In this document: positions 1 through 8,034 of the stretch, one piece after another | How the letters are laid out: each line of letters begins with the position of its first letter | Numbering within the stretch: position 1 is the first letter of the stretch | Source of the DNA: an uncultured Lachnospiraceae bacterium | GTDB taxonomy: Bacteria; Bacillota; Clostridia; Lachnospirales; Lachnospiraceae | DNA length: 64,000 bases | Assembly (NCBI GenBank): GCA_944384125.1 | Contig: CALWSF010000012.1 | Location: 1 to 64,000, forward strand | Direction: 5' to 3' | Notes under the pieces: model-generated | Told to the model about the DNA's origin: nothing | The model's input: only the letters and a program-made list of their open reading frames with translations | The model's database searches: none | Made by a program: the position numbers and the translations under genes

Positions 1-2
1 AT

Positions 3-75
<73 letters not shown>

Positions 76-86
76 TTGAAAATAAT

Positions 87-159
87 GGGGTATTAGCTCA
101 GTCGGTAGAGCACTTGACTTTTAATCAAGTTGTCCGGGGTTCGAATCCCCGATGCCTCA
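87..159 (+). tRNA. tRNA-Lys (TTT)
   Basis: The anticodon stem CTTGA/TCAAG holds the loop CTTTTAA with anticodon TTT, and the T-arm carries TTCGAAT. The acceptor stem GGGGTAT/ATGCCTC pairs through all 7 positions but needs two G-T wobbles (positions 2 and 5). CCA is not encoded. A strong terminator follows at 210-252. Confidence 0.96.
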
Positions 160-209
160 CGCGAACAGGAAGCCAGAGAATGAGAAATTCTGTTTCCTGA
201 AGTCAGAAG

Positions 210-252
210 TACGAAGGTAAACTCTTGAGTAAGAGGGTGCCTTCGTATTTTT
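210..252 (+). terminator. Rho-independent terminator after the tRNAs
   Basis: The arms TACGAAGG and CCTTCGTA close a hairpin that is extended by CTCTT/AAGAG, and five T follow directly. It most likely ends the two-tRNA transcript. Confidence 0.85.
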
Positions 253-327
253 ATGCCACATCTGTCTTTATATGGGAATGGAAAGGAAAGTGTTAAAGGG
301 ATTAAACAGATTCCTGAATAATTCTGG

Positions 328-356
328 TTGCATAACCGGAAAAAGATAGTTATCAT
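328..356 (+). promoter_or_regulatory. Sigma-A-type promoter upstream of a candidate small RNA
   Basis: TTGCAT at 328-333 and TATCAT at 351-356 are separated by exactly 17 bp. It lies in the 535-bp region between tRNA-Lys and the GGDEF/EAL gene and points at the hairpin with T-tail at 459-520. Confidence 0.45.
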
Positions 357-362
357 AATATT

Positions 363-520
363 ACAGACAGGCATGGATTTACCTTTGTGCGGAAGCGGAT
401 CTTGGTTTTTGGGTAAGACCAGCCATTCCTAAGTAAAAAATATTACGATGACATAAGGGACACAGCTTGAAATAATCTGATGGAATAGTTGTCAGATGTT
501 TTTAAGTTGTGTCTTTTTTT
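363..520 (+). ncRNA. Candidate small RNA or tiny-ORF transcript
   Basis: The interval runs from the predicted start behind the 328-356 promoter to the end of the terminator hairpin, about 158 nt. It contains a 19-codon ORF (373-432) with only a weak ribosome site, so a non-coding or regulatory RNA is the likelier reading. I do not recognise a known riboswitch class. Apart from this element and the terminator at 210-252, I see nothing in 160-694. Confidence 0.3.
459..520 (+). terminator. Long hairpin terminator
   Basis: GACACAGCTTGAAA pairs with TTTTAAGTTGTGTC over 14 positions with two G-U wobbles. An inner ATCTGA/TCAGAT stem extends it, and seven T follow at 514-520. It ends transcription before the GGDEF/EAL gene. 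Confidence 0.75.
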
Positions 521-694
521 GAGTGGAAACATAAGATAATACGTTTGTTCATAAAAAAAGAGATAAATTCGGGAAAGTCTGAAATGTTTTTAATAAAATA
601 TTAACTGTTACATGATATAAAATGAATGAGATACGGGCCTGATGCTGTAAAACAAAAAATAAATAGAAGTGTTTTATTAAAAGGGGGAGATTCT

Positions 695-3600
695 GTGAAT
701 ATGCTTTTTGAATTTCTTGAAACACTGGATGAACTGGTCTATATTTCTGATATCCAGACATATGACGTTATTTATATGAATAAGAAACTGAGGGATTCGT
801 TGGGGGGTGCCTTTCATAAGGAATATATGGAAGAGAAATGTTATCGTGTTTTACAGGGGTATTCCAGTCCATGTCCTTTTTGTACGAACTCTCTTTTAAG
901 AAAAGGAAAAATTGTTTCCTGGACGCATAAAAATCCTGTATTGGACAAGCGGTATCTCGTCAAGGACTCCATGCTGATGTATGAAGGGCGGCAGTGCCGG
1001 ATCGAAATGGCTATAGATGTGGATACTGAAGTGGAAAATACAAAGTCATATTATTATGCACGGAGTGAAAGTATCCTGAATGAATGCCTTCAGCAGGTTT
1101 TTTCTACAACCAGTCCAGAAGAAGCGATAGAAAGAGTTATTACTTATTTGGGAAAAACCTTTTTGTGTGATCGTGCCTATGTATTTGAACAGGAGGGAAA
1201 TATTGTAAATAATACGTATGAATGGTGTGCGCCGGGAGTATCCCGCCAGAAAAACATTCTCCAAAACCTTTCTGCGTCAATTTTCAGTGACTGGGATAAA
1301 AAATTTAAGGAAGGCAAGATGGTAAATATTTGGGATCTGGAAGAAATCCGGGACAAAGATCCTTATCTGTATGCTACCCTTAAGCCTCAGAATATTTCTA
1401 AAATGATTGCAGCTCCGTTGGCATATAATCATGACATTATTGGATTTGTAGGTGTTGATAATCCCGATGAGAATATGTTTTCGCTGATACAATCTACACT
1501 GAAGGTAATAGGATATTCTATTGTTGCTCTGCTGAAGCGCAGAGATTTGATAAAGCATCTGAATAAACTGAGTTTTCATGATGCACTCACAGAAGCATAT
1601 AACAGGAATGCGCTGTTCGAGCATGGAAGCCGGCTGGAAAATGCGAAGACAGCAGGCGTGATTTACTGTGATATTTCGGGACTTAAGCAAAGAAATGACA
1701 CGTTAGGACACAGTGCGGGCGATCAGATGATCAGGGATACATACGAATTACTTAAAAATGCACTTAACACAGAGTGGATTTACCGTACCGGTGGCGATGA
1801 GTTTGTGGTAGTGATGGTCAATGTGAGCCAATCAGAATTTTCAGAAAAAATATCACAGCTTCGTATAATGATTCAGCAGGGAAAGCATCATGTTGCCATT
1901 GGATATGCATGGTCGGATCGGGCACCGTTTTCTCTGGAAAGTTTAATTTCGCAGGCTGATAAGGTAATGTATCAGGATAAGAAGGAGTATTATAATTCCA
2001 ATTATCGGATACAGGACAGAAATCAAAGGGAATGTTTGCGTTTAAATGAGATAGCTCCGGAAAAACAGGACAATGTTTTTTATCAGTTTCTGGAAAATAC
2101 ATACTGCGATATGGAAATGGTATTTCAGTCATTTACCAGGCATAATTCTACAGGATATTTGTTTTTTGGCGATATGCAAAAGGATCTGTTCTACATCTCT
2201 GATAATATGCGGGATGGATTTGGGTTTGAAAGCAACGTGGTGCCGGGACTGCTGCGGGAATGGTCCCAGCGCATCGCTACAGACAAAGCAAGAGAATTAT
2301 ACTGGCATGAAATAAATTCAGTTTTAGAAGAAAAGCGCAATGTGTATGATCTGAGATATCAGGTACGGGACATAAATGGGAAGGTAATCTGGGTACGCTG
2401 TTACGGTATGATAAAATGGAATGCTGATTTGAGTCTGCCATTGTTTTTTACCGGCAGAATTACGTATCAGGATAATGAATTTGTTGTGGATCCCGTCACG
2501 AATTTTCCCAGGGAATTTGTTATGTTCCGCCGTCTGGATCAAATTAAAAAAAATCGCCAGATGGTCTATGTCATAGGTTTTAGTTATAATCATATCGGGG
2601 AAATCAATAATACGAGAGGACGCACATACAGTGATCATCTCATGCGCAATATTGCAGAAAGTCTTGTGGAAAAGCTTTCGGATAAAATGTCTTTTTACCG
2701 CCTTGAGGGAATACGCTATGTAGCTATTGTTGAACCATCCTGTCAGGGCAGCGAGCAGGAGCTGGTGCAGCAGATTCAGGATATCATATCGAAATGTTAT
2801 CAGGTAATGGGGATTTCTGTGAGAAAACCCTGTTCTCTTGCGCTGATGAGATATCCGCAGAATTTTGTTTCTCCCACAGACTTTCTGGAGCAGATGGTTT
2901 CATTGATAAAAATTTCAAAAAGAAATGATACCAACCAGATTGTGGAGTATGCCGAAAATGGTATTCAGCAGGTAAAGCGTATGTCCAACATGGCTTTGGA
3001 GCTGAGCAGAGATGTGCTGGCTGGAATGAAGCATTTCCGCTTGGTAATTCAACCTGTGATTTCTGTTGAGGATGGTTCCATTCTGGGAGGAGAAACGCTT
3101 TTGCGCTGGAAATTCCAGGGGGAGGATATTTCGCCTGAAATTTTTATTCCCATACTGGAACGGGAAAATATGATTCATCAGGTAGGGCGATGGGTTTTTG
3201 AGGAGACTGTCAGTACATGTCTGGGAATCATTTCCCATTATCCTGATTTTTACCTGACATATAATGTGAGCCTTCATCAGATGTCAGATGTAAAGTTAAC
3301 AAAATTCATGAAAGAAATACTGGTAAAATACCAACTGGATGGTTCGCATCTGGTAGCTGAGATGACAGAAAGCTTTATGGATGAGCAACCGGAAAAACTT
3401 CTTAAGTTTGTCGAAATGTGTGATGACATGGGCATTCGCATTGCTCTGGATGATTTCGGGAGCGGTTATTCCTCTCTTCGAATGCTTTTGCAGTACCCAT
3501 CCAACATAATTAAGCTGGATCGCTCATTACTGGAAGAAATGATGGAATCAGATGACAAAAAGAATTTTATTTCCAGTATTGTATATGCGTGTCACAGGTT

Positions 3601-3766
3601 CGGCAAGAAGGTCTGTATGGAAGGGGTGGAAACACCTGAGCAGGATTCCATGATAAAGGATTCCGGATGTGATATGATTCAGGGGTACTATTACTATAAG
3701 CCAATGGAGGTCAGTGAAATTTACCGGTTGCTGGTTGAAAAAAGAAAAGCTGCTATTGATCAGTAG
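695..3766 (+). CDS. Multidomain GGDEF/EAL cyclic-di-GMP protein
   Basis: This protein of 1023 residues probably makes or, more likely, degrades cyclic di-GMP in the cytoplasm. Domains in order: a PAS-like head with a Cys motif (C49, C60, C63), a GAF domain (about 120-290), a GGDEF domain with intact GGDEF at 366-370, a second PAS (about 485-615), a degenerate GGDEF in which the signature is replaced by LEGIR, and a C-terminal EAL domain. The EAL signature reads ETL at 800-802, but the DDFGSGYSSL loop, the NVS asparagine, the KLD lysine and the EGVE glutamate are present, so phosphodiesterase activity is plausible. The GTG start at 695 is preferred because GGGGGAG lies 5 nt upstream; an in-frame ATG lies at 626 without a ribosome site. 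There are no membrane segments. Its end overlaps the convergent YibE/F gene by 14 bp. Confidence 0.9.
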   Translation: MNMLFEFLETLDELVYISDIQTYDVIYMNKKLRDSLGGAFHKEYMEEKCYRVLQGYSSPCPFCTNSLLRKGKIVSWTHKNPVLDKRYLVKDSMLMYEGRQCRIEMAIDVDTEVENTKSYYYARSESILNECLQQVFSTTSPEEAIERVITYLGKTFLCDRAYVFEQEGNIVNNTYEWCAPGVSRQKNILQNLSASIFSDWDKKFKEGKMVNIWDLEEIRDKDPYLYATLKPQNISKMIAAPLAYNHDIIGFVGVDNPDENMFSLIQSTLKVIGYSIVALLKRRDLIKHLNKLSFHDALTEAYNRNALFEHGSRLENAKTAGVIYCDISGLKQRNDTLGHSAGDQMIRDTYELLKNALNTEWIYRTGGDEFVVVMVNVSQSEFSEKISQLRIMIQQGKHHVAIGYAWSDRAPFSLESLISQADKVMYQDKKEYYNSNYRIQDRNQRECLRLNEIAPEKQDNVFYQFLENTYCDMEMVFQSFTRHNSTGYLFFGDMQKDLFYISDNMRDGFGFESNVVPGLLREWSQRIATDKARELYWHEINSVLEEKRNVYDLRYQVRDINGKVIWVRCYGMIKWNADLSLPLFFTGRITYQDNEFVVDPVTNFPREFVMFRRLDQIKKNRQMVYVIGFSYNHIGEINNTRGRTYSDHLMRNIAESLVEKLSDKMSFYRLEGIRYVAIVEPSCQGSEQELVQQIQDIISKCYQVMGISVRKPCSLALMRYPQNFVSPTDFLEQMVSLIKISKRNDTNQIVEYAENGIQQVKRMSNMALELSRDVLAGMKHFRLVIQPVISVEDGSILGGETLLRWKFQGEDISPEIFIPILERENMIHQVGRWVFEETVSTCLGIISHYPDFYLTYNVSLHQMSDVKLTKFMKEILVKYQLDGSHLVAEMTESFMDEQPEKLLKFVEMCDDMGIRIALDDFGSGYSSLRMLLQYPSNIIKLDRSLLEEMMESDDKKNFISSIVYACHRFGKKVCMEGVETPEQDSMIKDSGCDMIQGYYYYKPMEVSEIYRLLVEKRKAAIDQ

Positions 3767-4904
3767 GGCTCTGTTTTTTCTGCCCTGCCAGTAAAATACC
3801 TGCCATAAGTGCTGTAAACGGTGCGACTGTTACGAGACCGAAGCTTCCCACAACTGTATCCAGAATTTCTGAAGAAACATATTTGTAATTTAAAATATGA
3901 TCAATGGGCGTTCCCTGGGCCATAAATACCATTAAAAGGGAGATGTATCCTCCGGAATAAGCAAGAAGCAGAGTGGTGGTCATTGTTCCCATGGCTGCGC
4001 GTCCCACATTCATGCCTGACAGGATGGCATCTTTCCTCGTAATATCAGGCTTTTTTGCGACAACTTCAGATACGGCGGATGTGATGTCAACAGAAAGGTC
4101 CATCATTGCACCGGAAGCTCCGATAAAAATACTGCTCATAAAGATAGAAGTTAAATCAAGATCCTGATAACCGCTGTACAGGAGAGATTCTGCATTGGGC
4201 ATGACAGCTCCATGAATTTTAAACATGTCAGTAAAAATTATGCCGAGCACACAGGTTGTCAGAACTCCCAGAAGGGCTCCGAGTGTTGCGGCTGTTGTGC
4301 GTCTGTCTGCTCCGTAAACAAAAAAAATGATTATAAAAGTCAGAAGAGCAGTAATCAGGATACCAACCCAAATGGGATTATAGCCTTTCAGATAACAGGG
4401 TACAAGGATTTTCCATATCACAAGAACTGTTATAATAAAGGAAAGTATTGCCTGAAGGCCGTTTTTTCCGGCAAAAAAGATCAGAAAAACTGCAAAAATG
4501 AAGAGAAGAAGAAATTCCTTGTTCAGTCGGTAGTGATCAGACATGACAACGGAATTGACAGAGTCCCCCTGATAGCTGATAGTTACCAGCGCTTTATCGC
4601 CTGCCTTATAAATTTTATCCTGTTCCAGGGAGCCGCTGAGAAAGTTGACGCCTGTCAGTGTTTCTCCTTTAAAAATTCCGTTTTTAATGAGAAGAGTACA
4701 GGATTGCTCCCCCGACTGTACAAGGCCCGAAGTGATGATATTGGAATTGTCTGTTTCTTTTACCTCGCCAACGGCCCGCTCGGTTCCTTTATAAATAAGA
4801 GCATCCTCATAGCCTGTGGGAATGACTGTGAGGATGCAGATAAGAATCAGGCCGAAAATAGCTGTAAGCAGAAAGTTTTTCTGCCTGGAAAAAAGCGCTT
4901 TCAT
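3753..4904 (-). CDS. YibE/F family membrane protein
   Basis: This 383-residue protein has an N-terminal membrane helix, a soluble extracytoplasmic domain (about 30-125), and a C-terminal half of about seven membrane segments with the family's conserved stretches around YGADRRTTAATLGALLG and FIGASGAMMDLSVDI. YibE/F proteins are a family of multipass proteins of uncertain function. The start has GGAG 9 nt upstream. It lies 76 bp downstream of the alkaline phosphatase gene on the same strand with a hairpin between them, and runs into the 3' end of the GGDEF/EAL gene. Confidence 0.88.
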   Translation of the reverse strand: MKALFSRQKNFLLTAIFGLILICILTVIPTGYEDALIYKGTERAVGEVKETDNSNIITSGLVQSGEQSCTLLIKNGIFKGETLTGVNFLSGSLEQDKIYKAGDKALVTISYQGDSVNSVVMSDHYRLNKEFLLLFIFAVFLIFFAGKNGLQAILSFIITVLVIWKILVPCYLKGYNPIWVGILITALLTFIIIFFVYGADRRTTAATLGALLGVLTTCVLGIIFTDMFKIHGAVMPNAESLLYSGYQDLDLTSIFMSSIFIGASGAMMDLSVDITSAVSEVVAKKPDITRKDAILSGMNVGRAAMGTMTTTLLLAYSGGYISLLMVFMAQGTPIDHILNYKYVSSEILDTVVGSFGLVTVAPFTALMAGILLAGQKKQSPTDQ

Positions 4905-4938
4905 GCATGTTTGCTCCTTTTTGTCAGATTTTCATTTT

Positions 4939-4966
4939 ATGCCTGCCGCATGGAAACGGCAGGCAT
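4939..4966 (-). terminator. Hairpin between the phosphatase and YibE/F genes
   Basis: ATGCCTGCCG and CGGCAGGCAT form a perfect 10-bp stem with an 8-nt loop. On the minus strand the tail is AAAATG, not a T-run, so it may be a weak terminator or an mRNA stability element. Confidence 0.45.
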
Positions 4967-4980
4967 ATTCTTACTTTCTT

Positions 4981-6618
4981 TTAATTAACACCTGTCAGAG
5001 CTGCCATCTTATTATAGATGTCAGTATTATCATAGTAGCCGTCAAATGTTTCGGCGCCTGCGCCCTGAACGAGAACCTCAACAGGAAGTCCGGTATGTGC
5101 ATATGATCCGAAATTAATACCGCTCTTATTGTTGAGTATATGAGTAATGGTAACGGTCAGCGGCTCATAGCTGCCGTATTTGATATATTCTTCCTGACCG
5201 AATTCTTCTTCCTCGCCGGTGCGGGACATTGTTGTCTCGTAGGCAGATTTAAGAAGGCTATATTCATAATCTGTCATTTCAAGAGCGCCGGAATTGTTGG
5301 ACTCAGGATGGAGATCAGCGCTGTCCTTCTGCTGAACAGCCTCGTTTCCTCCTTCTGCCGGAGCAGCCAGTCCGAAAAGCTCTGTAATATCTTCCATCAC
5401 AGTATTAAAATCAGTTTTATTCTCCTTGTAGGATGACACATAATCGGAGTCATATTTTGCATAGGAAATTTTCTGGTTGTTAAAGTTTGTGAGGAAAGTG
5501 TCATAATCAGTTCCTGCAAATCCGATAGTAAGTCCGCCTGTCTCATGATCGCCTGTTACAATTATCAGGGTTTCATCGGGATGCTCGTTATAAAATTCCA
5601 CCGCTTTTTCTACTGCGTCATCGAGAGCAATGGTATCTTTGATAGTGGATGCCGCATCATTTGCATGACAGGCCCAGTCGATTTTTCCGCCTTCGATCAT
5701 CATGAAAAATCCGGTGTCATTTTCAAGAACTTCGATTCCCTTTTCTACATAATCGGCGAGCGCCCACTCATCTTCAGCACGGTCGAGTTCATATGAGATG
5801 GCATCGTCGTCTGCCAGAGTCTCAGCGATAACGATGGCTTTGCCGTCTTCCGCCCTGAGGGCTTCCGCCTCATCCTGTGTGCGGATAACCTTATAACCGG
5901 CATCCTCTGCCAGAGAATAAAGATCAGTCTGGTCTTCTTTGGCACCGGTTGGCTGTTTCAGAGCCCCGCCTGCGAAATAGTCAAAATTGCTGGCGATCAT
6001 TTCCTGGCCGATTTCATAGTAGCTGTTGCGTGATTCCTGATGTGCGTAGAAAGCTGCCGGAGTTGCGTGATTTAAATTTACGCTTGATATAATGCCTATT
6101 TTGTAGTCTTTCTGTTTTTTGAGCTTTTCAGCTATTGTCTCATATGTCTGGGTAAAATCTTCGCTTACGTTAATACTTCCGCTCCATGTTTTATGTCCGG
6201 TGGCAATGGATGTTGCTGTTGATGCAGAGTCGGGTGCAAAGGATGTGCTGTCGTATGTCTGCGCTGAACCGGCTATCTGGAAGTTCATCATGGCAAGCTG
6301 ATTTTTACTCGACAGGATTTCTTTTTCTTCTCCGTTTACGGATACTTTATTTCCCTCCTGTGAGTTGGCGCTCACAAAATAGTTTGTAAGCTGAACCTGG
6401 GGATAGCTCATTCCGTCTCCGATAAATAAAAATACATATTTTGGTGTCTGGGTTTCAGTCTGTGCGGCGGTTTCTTCTGCAGTTTCCTGTGCGTTTTCAG
6501 TCTGTGCGGCAGTCGCGGATGTATCAGCGGCACTCTGAGAAGTCTGTGTACTGCAACCGGTCATGGCTGACAGTGCAACAGATCCTGCCATTAATACAGA
6601 TACGAATTTCTTTTTCAT
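4981..6618 (-). CDS. Alkaline phosphatase, lipoprotein
   Basis: This 545-residue secreted phosphatase releases phosphate from phosphomonoesters using bound Zn/Mg. It shows the family's metal ligands and nucleophile: FLFIGDGMS near residue 60, DSASTATS with the nucleophilic Ser next to Asp, MMIEGGKIDWACH, VTGDHETGG, and a C-terminal YAHTG His. The N-terminus is a lipoprotein signal (MKKKF.., lipobox MTGC) followed by an Ala/Thr/Glu-rich linker, so it should be tethered to the outside of the membrane. The frame opens further upstream (to 6852), but the Met at 6618 has GGAG at the right distance and begins the signal peptide. Confidence 0.93.
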   Translation of the reverse strand: MKKKFVSVLMAGSVALSAMTGCSTQTSQSAADTSATAAQTENAQETAEETAAQTETQTPKYVFLFIGDGMSYPQVQLTNYFVSANSQEGNKVSVNGEEKEILSSKNQLAMMNFQIAGSAQTYDSTSFAPDSASTATSIATGHKTWSGSINVSEDFTQTYETIAEKLKKQKDYKIGIISSVNLNHATPAAFYAHQESRNSYYEIGQEMIASNFDYFAGGALKQPTGAKEDQTDLYSLAEDAGYKVIRTQDEAEALRAEDGKAIVIAETLADDDAISYELDRAEDEWALADYVEKGIEVLENDTGFFMMIEGGKIDWACHANDAASTIKDTIALDDAVEKAVEFYNEHPDETLIIVTGDHETGGLTIGFAGTDYDTFLTNFNNQKISYAKYDSDYVSSYKENKTDFNTVMEDITELFGLAAPAEGGNEAVQQKDSADLHPESNNSGALEMTDYEYSLLKSAYETTMSRTGEEEEFGQEEYIKYGSYEPLTVTITHILNNKSGINFGSYAHTGLPVEVLVQGAGAETFDGYYDNTDIYNKMAALTGVN

Positions 6619-6838
6619 ACGAAAACTCCTTTTTCTGAATTTTATGAATAAAAACAACCTGATTATAAAGGACACATTGTAAAAACTGTCAGATAAAACA
6701 TGTAAAATGTTCGTAAGAGTATTGGAATATGTTTCAAATTTCTTTGTCCGTTCTGGAAAGATGTGTATCCGGTCGGCGAAACAGAGGAAAATAATTGCAT
6801 GGGAATACACTAAAAAGATAAGTTTATGCATTGTTAAG

Positions 6839-6867
6839 TTGTTTTTCGGCATTTCAGCTGATATACT
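6839..6867 (+). promoter_or_regulatory. Promoter of the MBL-fold lipoprotein operon
   Basis: TTGTTT (6839-6844) and TATACT (6862-6867) have a 17-bp spacer. This places the transcript start about 30 nt before the ATG at 6902. The 283-bp region also holds the divergent promoter of the phosphatase gene, whose -10 may be TATAAT on the minus strand (plus 6662-6667). Confidence 0.7.
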
Positions 6868-6901
6868 AAAAAGTAACTTTGTGATAAAGAGGTGGTATCA
6901 T

Positions 6902-8008
6902 ATGGCTGCAAATAAGCCAGAAAAAATAAAGAAAAAAAGGAAAAGAATAATTCTGCCGCTTATATTGCTGGCGGCATTTGTTTTCGTGCTGTCTGGCTGC
7001 GGTGGACAGACCGGTAAAAGCACAGAGAAAGACACTGTCTCGGAAAACAGTGCGGGCGTTGCTGCGGATGTCACAGATGCTTACGGGCAAAGTGAAGCGG
7101 AAACGGAGACGGCGAAAGACGAGACATATCCCGTATATCGGGAAGAGGATATGGCGCAGACGGGCGATGATATACCTTTGGATGATCCATATTTTGACGG
7201 CGGAACTCTGATGCTTCTTGACAGTGCGGATGGGGGACAGAATCTGTCATGTGTGCTGCAGACTGCCGAAGGTTCTGTAATCGTTGTGGACGGAGGGCGT
7301 GACGCTGACAGTGAACATCTGATTGAGGTAATAAAGAGGATGGGCGGAACAGTGAATGCCTGGCTTATTACCCATCCGCATAATGATCATGTGGGGGCAT
7401 TGACAGAGATTCTTGGTATGGATCCGCTTCCACTGAACATAGAGAAAATATATTATTGCTTTCTGGAAAGAGATTATTATGAACAGGGAGAAAATCAGGG
7501 CAGAATGGCGGACTATGATAATCTGATGGCTGCATTTGAAAATCTGCCGGAGGGAGTACTCTGTTCGCCGCTCAGTCAGTGGCAGGAGATTGTGGTAAAT
7601 GGCGCCCTTATTACGGTAATGAATGAACCCTTTGCCTGTGAGCAGAATACTTTTAACAATTCATCAGTAGGCTATCGGATAGATATGGGAGGAAAACGTA
7701 TCTTATTTCTTGGCGATATGGGATGGCAGGCCGGTGATAATCTTCTTGAAGTCTGCCCGCGGGAGGAGCTGAGAGCGGATGTAGTTCAGATGGCTCATCA
7801 CGGACAGTCAGGTGTGGAAAAGAATGTATATGAGGCGATTTTGCCGGAAGTGTGTCTGTGGCCTACTCCTCAGTGGCTGTGGGATAATGAGCTTGACGGT
7901 GTGGCGGGGGCCGGCCCATACTGGACCCAGGAAGTAAGAACCTGGATGAAAGATCTGGGAGTTAAGAGAAATCTGTGCATAAAGGACGGAGATCAGATAC
8001 TCCGCTAG
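6902..8008 (+). CDS. Metallo-beta-lactamase-fold lipoprotein, ComEC/Rec2 C-domain type
   Basis: This 368-residue secreted hydrolase resembles the metallo-beta-lactamase domain of ComEC. The metal site is visible: H158, H160, D162, H163 in THPHNDH, then FLGDMGW and MAHHGQSG. The N-terminus is a Lys/Arg-rich region, one hydrophobic stretch and a lipobox LSGC, then an acidic linker to about residue 85. The ATG at 6902 follows GGTGG by 6 nt; the open frame reaches back to 6707 without a ribosome site. It heads a run with the genes at 8035 and 9974 (gaps of 26 and 25 bp). The substrate is unknown; related free-standing proteins are suspected nucleases or phosphodiesterases. Confidence 0.85.
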   Translation: MAANKPEKIKKKRKRIILPLILLAAFVFVLSGCGGQTGKSTEKDTVSENSAGVAADVTDAYGQSEAETETAKDETYPVYREEDMAQTGDDIPLDDPYFDGGTLMLLDSADGGQNLSCVLQTAEGSVIVVDGGRDADSEHLIEVIKRMGGTVNAWLITHPHNDHVGALTEILGMDPLPLNIEKIYYCFLERDYYEQGENQGRMADYDNLMAAFENLPEGVLCSPLSQWQEIVVNGALITVMNEPFACEQNTFNNSSVGYRIDMGGKRILFLGDMGWQAGDNLLEVCPREELRADVVQMAHHGQSGVEKNVYEAILPEVCLWPTPQWLWDNELDGVAGAGPYWTQEVRTWMKDLGVKRNLCIKDGDQILR

Positions 8009-8034
8009 AATCGGCTTACGAAGGAGGAGAATGG

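Noticed and set aside
93-761. Minus-strand open frames of 93 and 70 codons at the left end
   Set aside because: They run antisense through the tRNAs and the terminator or the GGDEF/EAL start and have no ribosome site or family pattern.
6678-6706. TTTACA repeated on the minus strand before the phosphatase gene, like a Pho box
   Set aside because: The copies are 23 bp apart rather than the 11-bp period of PhoP boxes, and no third copy fits the period.
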